Shown here piece after piece: positions 59,701 to 64,000 of a DNA stretch of 64,000 nt. The position numbers and the translations under genes are program-made. Numbering within the stretch: position 1 is the stretch's first letter; each line of letters starts with the position of its first letter. The DNA comes from Phycisphaerales bacterium (lineage in GTDB: Bacteria; Planctomycetota; Phycisphaerae; Phycisphaerales; UBA1924). The stretch is from NCBI GenBank assembly GCA_035627955.1, contig DASPKU010000012.1, positions 246,414 through 310,413 of the forward strand. The letters run 5' to 3'. Below the pieces are notes generated by a model, which saw only the letters and a list, made by a program, of their open reading frames with translations, was not told the DNA's origin and made no database searches.

Positions 59701-60242
59701 TCGGCGTAGCGGCCGGCATCGAAGTCGCCCTTGGCCTGGGCGATCAGGCCCGCCACGTGCGGCACCATCTCGGTGCGCTTGGCCTTCACCTGCTCCATGA
59801 GGCCCCTGGCCTCGTCGTCCTGGGCGCGGGTGGCCTTCGCGTTGGTCGCCACCGCGGCCAGCTGCCGCTCGGCCATGCGGAGGTCGCCGCGCTCCACGGC
59901 GTCGGCGGCGGTCTGCAGGCTCAGCTCCACCGGCGAGAGCGCCTTGATGCGGCGGTTGGCGTTGGTGAGGATGTTCAGGGCCCGCGTGCGCTCCTCATCG
60001 GAGAGCGTCAGCCCGCCCTCGCTGGTCAGCCCCGCCACAAGCGTCTTGGCCTGCACGAACTTGCCCGCGGCCACAAGGTCCGCCGCCTTGTCGAGCGTGG
60101 CCTTGGCCCCGCTGCTCTGCTTTGGAGCATCGGTCGTGGTGTCGGGCGTGCTCTGCGCCATCGCGTAAGGCGCGGCGTACGCCGCGACGGCCAGGCCGGC
60201 GGCGGCGAGCAGGGTGCGGACCGAGCGTGGGGAGCTGTGCAT
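56757..60242 (-). CDS. Large TPR-secretin protein (GspD/PilQ-like)
   Basis: 1161 residues from ATG 60242, which gives a signal peptide ending YAMAQ. Residues ~40-240 are TPR-like helices. A Pro/Ala linker (about 240-310) and a second helical region (about 310-540, LARVRALQREMKYDEALQVV) follow. Then comes an STN/N0-like stretch near 600-700 (FTYIEQVANVNMDVDWPQLE) and a C-terminal secretin domain (VTVPDQGTILLGGQRLVTEQ; GVPVLSKVPVLNRFFSN; LILLKPTIL). It would form an outer-membrane gated channel of type II secretion or pilus type. No other secretion genes are in the window, and the TPR extension is unusual for classical GspD. Confidence 0.88.
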   Translation of the reverse strand: MHSSPRSVRTLLAAAGLAVAAYAAPYAMAQSTPDTTTDAPKQSSGAKATLDKAADLVAAGKFVQAKTLVAGLTSEGGLTLSDEERTRALNILTNANRRIKALSPVELSLQTAADAVERGDLRMAERQLAAVATNAKATRAQDDEARGLMEQVKAKRTEMVPHVAGLIAQAKGDFDAGRYADAKAALDAVYRSGAELSEVQEDTIVSYQTKIVDLETKQGSLFRASAGMMQPGVIRPRDPQPAQPETPPATPPSEPAPSNPAPAPAQPVDPVPDQPAAPAPAPATTPLTEPAPAPVQPESDPINRARRLEAQAILAEANQHFDAAQYNNAAAKYNRALTEYGQWLTGEESNMARNRMAEARTRLHEGNPTDLIDIAARNKLRHDNAVAGFINNMERARRALQTGDFNTAVDLVAAARLEINSSAQYFSQSEYDQRMAEANALRTEIDTARLEADRVRIQITETELRVQAEEARRVAILEREAKINESLARVRALQREMKYDEALQVVDQILFLDPINPTGLILRDVLTDAKMYTIYYDTQRTKRYSYANQSLDNQDALIAPLNILDYPSDWPKITYSRGEPAAFADAEENRRVLATLQTKRIPANFTENPLSAVFTYIEQVANVNMDVDWPQLETKGIDAETPVTLKLTNVSIETVLDRIVEKVSQDPTSGAAWAIQNGVLTISSREQINKNKVLSIYDIRDLLIEVPDYANAPEFDLQTVLQNQGGRGGGGGGQSPFRDNNQQPPPRRTLQERTQDIVDIITTNVDTTGWQANGGDVGAIQELQGSLIITNTPANHRAVQGLLRKLRDVRSMQINVETRFLLVSQDFFEQVGFDIDVYFNANNNQVRAARGQRRDAQASDFFDFTQGGYQGGVYSRPDVDLNADGTITGNEAAGNFYGQRPSHLSPIGVGQNSLGLTEGLSSGSFANSVLGSAPAMGIAGQFLDDIQVDFLIKATQADRRTVALTAPRLTFTNGQTSNIYVATQIAFVSDLQPVVSESAVGFDPTVDAVTEGVRMLVEGTVSADRRYVTLNIDAAVAKVEGFQNTPISAVAGGQLVNSAATQSFIQRPTVTVTRVQTTVTVPDQGTILLGGQRLVTEQEVETGVPVLSKVPVLNRFFSNRITSKEEQTLLILLKPTILIQNEEEERAFPGNSEAFRYYTTP

Positions 60243-60728
60243 GCGTCGTCTCCAGAAACTCAACCACTGACCGCCGGAACTTCCGGCACCGGAACACCGG
60301 CCTCGCGCCGGGAGCGCCGGCCACAGAACACTGAGTCCGCTGGCCTGCATCCAGGCAGCTTCGCAGCGTCGCGCCGGTTCACGTGTTCCCCTCAGCCCAA
60401 GCCCTTCACAGGCCGCGTGCCCGGGGCTGCGTACGCGGCAGCGACACCCGGGCGGCGCATCAAGGCTGGCAGGGAACGCCCCTCCGCCGCGTCCATCCCG
60501 CGCACCAGCGCGGAGCAGTCACAGCGTTTCGGGCACGTGCAAGTCGGTATGGCTACCGACGCGCACCGGTTCCGGCCGAGTGCGGAAGATAATGACTGGC
60601 GCGGGGGGATGCAAACCGGAAGGCAAAAGGTCCAAAGGGCAAATCGGCAAAGGGCAAGTCAGAACCCCGTACCGATCCCTTCCGGCAATGCCATTTGCCC
60701 TTTGCCATTTGCCCAGTTGCTCTTTTTC
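60243..60728. other. Upstream region of the secretin gene with repeat arms
   Basis: 486 bp without a gene. It contains GGCAAA-type inverted arms at 60622-60657 and 60690-60714, described separately. The rest is unremarkable GC-rich sequence. Confidence 0.5.
60622..60714. repeat. GGCAAAGGGCAA inverted-arm element
   Basis: Left arm at 60622-60657 (GGCAAAAGGTCCAAAGGGCA onward) and right arm at 60690-60714 (GCCATTTGCCCTTTGCCATT onward) are inverted low-complexity repeats. Related units occur at 27184-27203. No gene between them. Confidence 0.6.
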
Positions 60729-61898
60729 TCACGCCAGCCACCGCGCCGAGTGCACGCCCCCACCCCCACCGCCGCCACTCTCACTTCCGCCCGTACCCCC
60801 GCGCAGACGCCGCGGGTCGTTGCCCGTAACCCTCCGCCCGACCGACGCTTGCGCCGCGTCCATCAGCTTCTGCAGCAGCTCGTCGCTCACGCGGTCCGCG
60901 GCCACGATGACCGCGTCCTCCCACGTCACCTCTTCCTCCGGGGCGTCGTTGGGGGTGGTCGGGGTCTCGGGGGCCTTGGTGGTCCCGGCCGCCTCCGCAA
61001 TAGGAGCGATAGGACTCATAGGACTCACAGGACCTTTGGCGTCCGGCGGGTCCAGGCTCACCAGTTCGTCCACGGCGTCGAAGGCGACCTCCTCGGCCTC
61101 GCGCAGGTTCGGCGCATCGACTAAGACCTCGGCGTACCGCGCCGGCTTGTGCTCGTACTCGCACCGCACGATCACCCGCCACGGCGTCACGCCCAGGTCC
61201 CGCCCCTCGTCGTCGATGTTCGTGTCCGGATCAACATTGAGCAGCAGCGACCACTCGTCCTTGAGCCGCTCCACGATCTCCTCCTGGCTCAGCAGGTCGG
61301 GCTTGTCGCTGGGCACCATCAGCACCCCGCGGTGCTCGTGGGCCGCGGCGTCGGCGCCGGCGGGCTCCTCCACCTGCTCGAGGTCGAAGGCCGCGAGGAT
61401 CTTCTCCACCTTCTCCTTGATCCCCGGCTCACACCGCAGCGTGATGATCTTGTGCTCGTCGATGAAGATGTAGAAGAACGGCTCCTCGCTCATCGCCCCG
61501 AAGCCGCACATCCCGTCCTCGAAGAGGAAGTCCCTGAACCGCCGCACCGCGTCCGTAAACCGGTCCAGCCCCACCAGGTCGTACGAGATGTAAGGATCAA
61601 TCTCGCGGTACGCGTCGTGCCCCAGCACATCCAGGATCGGGTACACCCGCCCCGGGAAGAGGCTGAACAGCATGCGGCACAAGGGCTCCACCCGCTCGGC
61701 GCTGATCACCGCGTCGTACACGTAGCGGTCGGGCCACTCCTCCCACTCGCCCGACTCGTCGTCCCCGTCCGCAGGCTCAAAGTGCACGCTGTACCCCTGC
61801 CGCGGCGTCAGCGGCTCCACCGGGTACGCCCCCAGCGGGAACTGGAAGTTCCCCGATGTGATCCGCTGGATGCTGGGGTCGGCCTTGCAGGTGATCAT
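60729..61898 (-). CDS. Protein of unknown function with Gly-rich tail
   Basis: 389 residues from ATG 61898; a longer in-frame start falls in a dispersed hairpin and is rejected. No signal peptide or membrane segment. Body: FQFPLGAYPVEPLTPRQGYS, YVYDAVISAERVEPLCRMLF, EEPFFYIFIDEHKIITLRCE and WRVIVRCEYEHKPARYAEVL. A Pro/Ser/Ala linker with SPMSPIAPI repeats and a Gly-rich C-terminus follow. I do not recognise a family. The 21-bp CACGTG array lies about 215 bp upstream of its start, which makes it the candidate gene for any regulatory effect of that array. Confidence 0.55.
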   Translation of the reverse strand: MITCKADPSIQRITSGNFQFPLGAYPVEPLTPRQGYSVHFEPADGDDESGEWEEWPDRYVYDAVISAERVEPLCRMLFSLFPGRVYPILDVLGHDAYREIDPYISYDLVGLDRFTDAVRRFRDFLFEDGMCGFGAMSEEPFFYIFIDEHKIITLRCEPGIKEKVEKILAAFDLEQVEEPAGADAAAHEHRGVLMVPSDKPDLLSQEEIVERLKDEWSLLLNVDPDTNIDDEGRDLGVTPWRVIVRCEYEHKPARYAEVLVDAPNLREAEEVAFDAVDELVSLDPPDAKGPVSPMSPIAPIAEAAGTTKAPETPTTPNDAPEEEVTWEDAVIVAADRVSDELLQKLMDAAQASVGRRVTGNDPRRLRGGTGGSESGGGGGGGVHSARWLA

Positions 61899-61927
61899 GC
61901 GAGGGGGGAGTGTAAGTCGCGTGAAGG

Positions 61928-61977
61928 TGCCACGACCGTGCCCCCCGTGCCACGACCGTGCTCTGACGGTCGTGGCC
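61928..61977 (+). repeat. CACGACCGT-type dispersed hairpin, copy 2
   Basis: Perfect 11-bp stem GCCACGACCGT (61949-61959) / ACGGTCGTGGC (61966-61976) with GCTCTG loop; the left arm is also present as an extra partial copy at 61929-61939. Matches the copy at 9509-9545. Confidence 0.68.
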
Positions 61978-62113
61978 TTCAAAGCCGGTCATCGGGAGTT
62001 CCCGGACCCTGCCCGCGCCCCCCCTCCCCAACGTGATGGTGCCAAGAACCGCGTTCACAGAGCCGCAGCGGGGCTGATTCGGGGGGCGTTGTGGTCTGAA
62101 GGTGCTCCATTCA

Positions 62114-62287
62114 CACGTGCGAATGGAGCTCACGCACGTGCCGATGCTCCTCAGCCACGTGCGTTTGCTCCTCAATCACGTGCGAATGCTCCTGAGTCAC
62201 GTGCGTTTGCTCCTCCGTCACGTGCAAACGCCCCTGGAGCACGTGCGTGAGCTCCGCCCTCACGTGCGAGCGCCGCCCCATCACGTG
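62114..62287. repeat. Nine CACGTG palindromes at exact 21-bp period
   Basis: CACGTG occurs at 62114, 62135, 62156, 62177, 62198, 62219, 62240, 62261 and 62282, every one 21 bp from the last and each followed by C. The 15 bp between them are diverged (for example CGTTTGCTCCTCAAT and CGTGAGCTCCGCCCT), so the hexamer is preserved while spacers drift. Reading frames are open on both strands across the array, with His-Val repeated every seven codons. It lies in a 586-bp region between two minus-strand genes. Confidence 0.97.
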
Positions 62288-62316
62288 CGAGGCCCGACCC
62301 CGCGGTTGCGTGTGTA

Positions 62317-62410
62317 ACGAGCCCCGAACGCAGTGAGCGGGCCCTTTGTGCCGCCCTGCGTACAGGGTTCCACCCAGCACCTGTCACTGCGTTCCGGGCT
62401 CGTTGCGAAC
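62317..62410. repeat. GCCCGCTCAC repeats, facing pair
   Basis: Minus copy at 62317-62342 (complement GCCCGCTCACTGCGTTCGGG onward) and plus copy at 62384-62410 (CACTGCGTTCCGGGCTCGTT onward) enclose about 40 bp. The same unit stands alone at 13711-13743. Confidence 0.65.
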
Positions 62411-62484
62411 GTCCCCCGCGCGCCCGCACAAAATCGGCCGACCCGCTGGTGTCGGTCAAGCGGTCCAAGCCACACGGCGACGCC

Positions 62485-63171
62485 CTACCGACACCTTCGC
62501 GGAGCGTCCCAAGTGGCCTTTGCCTCGACATCCCAGCGCCAGCCGGAATCAGTGCCGTGAAAGTCCACCGTGATGTCGCTGCGTCTCTCGATGCTGCCCC
62601 AGGTGTACACCTGCGTTCGGGTCCACACGGAGGGCGTGTGTGCCTGCTGATCCAACCACACCTCGTGCGATGCGCGGACCAGCCGTGATGCCGGGGGTGG
62701 CGCGACGTCGTACATCCATGAGTACCGGTGATGGGCAGTGCCGCGATAGATCACGGTCTCAACATCTTGGGAGTGTTCAACGATCTCCCTCATCCGGTTC
62801 GGCACGTACGCGTCCCGCACCAGCCAGGAACCGGTGACCGTTGCAAGCTGGCACGCGAGCGAAGGCGGGAGCAGCTTGCCCCACGCCCCGGCACCGCACG
62901 GATACTCAGCCGACGCCGTCGTCGCCCCCTTCTCGGCCGAGTGCGACACGATGTACTCACGCGCCACCGTGCCGTCGGAAGACCGGCCCCACATCGGCGC
63001 GGTGTCTCCAACCCGCCGCACGTCCTGGCGGAGCCGAGTTGCGGACATCAGCGCAAGCGACTCGTATTCGGGCGTGCCGTCCGTGCTCTCAACCACCCGC
63101 ACCCGGGCGAATGGGTGGCTCATGAACGTCGACATCAGTGCACGGCAGGCGGCCTTCTTGTCACTGGTCAT
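62485..63171 (-). CDS. Hypothetical protein, possibly LolA-like domain without signal peptide
   Basis: 228 residues from ATG 63171, inside the end of the upstream gene (11-bp overlap); GTG 63180 is an alternative. Strands such as PFARVRVVESTDGTPEYESL, LRQDVRRVGDTAPMW, WGKLLPPSLACQLATVTGSW and VYTWGSIERRSDITVDFHGT suggest a LolA/LolB-like half-barrel, but no signal peptide precedes it, which is odd for that fold. Unsure. Probably co-transcribed with the zinc-ribbon membrane proteins upstream. Confidence 0.5.
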   Translation of the reverse strand: MTSDKKAACRALMSTFMSHPFARVRVVESTDGTPEYESLALMSATRLRQDVRRVGDTAPMWGRSSDGTVAREYIVSHSAEKGATTASAEYPCGAGAWGKLLPPSLACQLATVTGSWLVRDAYVPNRMREIVEHSQDVETVIYRGTAHHRYSWMYDVAPPPASRLVRASHEVWLDQQAHTPSVWTRTQVYTWGSIERRSDITVDFHGTDSGWRWDVEAKATWDAPRRCR

Positions 63172-63820
63172 ACCGGCCACACTCCGAGGCGTTTGGGGGC
63201 GCGGGCTGCATCGCCCGGGTGATGCAGAGAGCTCTCACCCCCCCGCACTCCGGGCACGGCGCATCACTCGCGATCCCGCTGCGGTCGTAGCCGCACGTGA
63301 AGCAGCGGCCCTTGCGTCGACGCCTCCGCCCACGCGCGAACGCGAAAGACTCCACTACCCCCAGCAGCACGCCCGCCGCGAGGAGGGTGTTGAGGGCGAA
63401 GCCGAGGGGGAGGATCACCATCGGGAGGAACCGGCGGTCACCGGGGAGAGACGTCCAGGGGGCGGGCACGTCGATGGCGGTGCTGACGACAACCTCACCG
63501 CCCACGGTTTCCATCATGAAGTCGTGACGCAAGGACCGCAGGGGCCACCCATAGTCCGTCACGATCCGCCAGCGGACTTCGTCTTCGGTCTTCCACGGCG
63601 CGACGAAGTCCCGCACCGTGCGCCCACGGTCGGCGAACTCCCAAATTTGGTGCCACTCCGGTGCGCCCGGCGGCCGCTCCTTCGGGATGTTCGGAGTCAT
63701 TGGAGGCGGCAGCTGGTTCCGTTTCAGCCCGAACCCCCACGCCACCCCCCACGTCACCGCCGCGCCCGCGAGCAGGCACACCCCCACGCGGGCAAGCTTG
63801 ATGGCCCAGTGCTTCCTCAC
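63161..63820 (-). CDS. Membrane protein with C-terminal zinc ribbon
   Basis: 219 residues from GTG 63820, whose GTGA overlaps the preceding gene's stop; an ATG at 63844 is possible but would overlap 28 bp. Membrane segments lie near 9-28 (GVCLLAGAAVTWGVAWGF) and 133-153 (PLGFALNTLLAAGVLLGVVE). The protein then has an Arg-rich stretch (FARGRRRRRKGRC) and a zinc ribbon CFTCGYD / CPECGG. This membrane-helix + Arg + CGYDxxGI + CPECGG pattern is frequent in planctomycete membrane proteins of unknown role. A paralogue precedes it. Confidence 0.72.
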   Translation of the reverse strand: MRKHWAIKLARVGVCLLAGAAVTWGVAWGFGLKRNQLPPPMTPNIPKERPPGAPEWHQIWEFADRGRTVRDFVAPWKTEDEVRWRIVTDYGWPLRSLRHDFMMETVGGEVVVSTAIDVPAPWTSLPGDRRFLPMVILPLGFALNTLLAAGVLLGVVESFAFARGRRRRRKGRCFTCGYDRSGIASDAPCPECGGVRALCITRAMQPAPPNASECGRYDQ

Positions 63821-64000
63821 GCCTTCCCCCCGCACTCCGGGCACGCCGCGTCAACTGCGATCCCGCCGCGGTCGTAGCCGCACGAGGGGCAACGGCCTTT
63901 GTTGCGCCGCCTCCGCCGCCGCGTGAACGCGACGCCCTCGATGAGGCCCAGCGTCACGCCGGCGTAGAGGAGAGTGTTGAGGGTGAAGCCGAGGGGGAGG
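63817..64000 (-). CDS. Zinc-ribbon membrane protein, paralogue, N-terminus outside window
   Basis: Only the last 60 codons are visible: LPLGFTLNTLLYAGVTLGLI, an Arg cluster (FTRRRRRRNKGRC) and CPSCGYDRGGI / CPECGGKA-stop. They align almost residue for residue with the end of the neighbouring gene, so the two are tandem duplicates. The stop overlaps the neighbour's GTG start. Confidence 0.85.
   Translation of the reverse strand, partial: LPLGFTLNTLLYAGVTLGLIEGVAFTRRRRRRNKGRCPSCGYDRGGIAVDAACPECGGKA

Noticed and set aside
57534..61124. 1196-codon open frame antisense to the secretin
   Set aside because: Frame shadow of a verified secretin gene; Gly/Val/Ala-rich, no recognisable protein.
62114..62287. 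CRISPR array or attachment site cluster
   Set aside because: The conserved part is 6-7 bp with 14-15 bp spacers, too short for CRISPR; no cas gene or integrase nearby.
62102..62317. 71-codon plus-strand gene across the CACGTG array
   Set aside because: No Shine-Dalgarno seen, and the complementary strand is equally open; kept as an alternative, not annotated as CDS.

Overview
The window is high-GC DNA packed with genes on both strands. It most likely comes from the chromosome of a planctomycete of the Phycisphaerae/Phycisphaerales group. Three things suggest this. Exported proteins end in PEP-CTERM-like tails (a PxPASLALxGLGGL core followed by an Arg cluster). Three proteins share a C-terminal double EF-hand 'GC-type dockerin-like' module (DFNGDGDxGTDxDIEAFF, ending in Cys). 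Small membrane proteins carry a CGYDxxGI..CPECGG zinc ribbon. I saw no rRNA, tRNA, CRISPR array or prophage. The assignment is inference from these hallmarks, not from a marker-gene tree.

Layout. 1-5.8 kb holds core genes: tpiA (cut by the window edge), a PAS sensor kinase, purF and rpsD. 5.9-9.5 kb has a SurA_N-type membrane protein and a MATE exporter on either side of a perfect palindromic terminator. 9.6-14.2 kb is a small operon with a C39-like cysteine peptidase, a RimK-type ATP-grasp ligase, a GCS2-type carboxylate-amine ligase and a Fur-family regulator. A GxxExxY gene bounded by inverted repeat arms sits inside it, between the two ligases. 14.2-21.2 kb has a VapBC-like pair, a TPR/gluzincin protein, a LolA-like protein, a YceI protein and thyX. 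21.6-26.6 kb is a tandem array of five paralogous exported proteins, one of them a clear pseudogene.

26.6-43.5 kb is mostly housekeeping and envelope: apt, purT, a GroES-like protein, aroA, a half-length asparaginase-like protein, motA/motB, an ABC permease plus adaptor without ATPase, acs, an erythromycin-esterase-like protein, a RAYT transposase flanked by its repeats, and a UvrC without its C-terminal HhH region. 43.5-47.9 kb has membrane and polysaccharide-type genes. 47.9-54 kb is a block of exported surface proteins. 54-64 kb contains an exported unknown protein, a STAS/HATPase pair, a large lone secretin, unknown proteins and a tandem pair of zinc-ribbon membrane proteins.

The most striking unexplained feature is the intergenic repeat content, with several unrelated short inverted-repeat families: RAYT-linked three-hairpin repeats; CGGGACT/AGTCCCG hairpins; CACGGAGG arm pairs, one enclosing the GxxExxY gene and others empty; CGCGGAG arm pairs; CACGACCGT hairpins; a 7-bp tandem array; and, at 62.1 kb, nine CACGTG palindromes at an exact 21-bp period. 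Several arms run into coding sequence and supply Shine-Dalgarno sites, stop codons or C-terminal tails.
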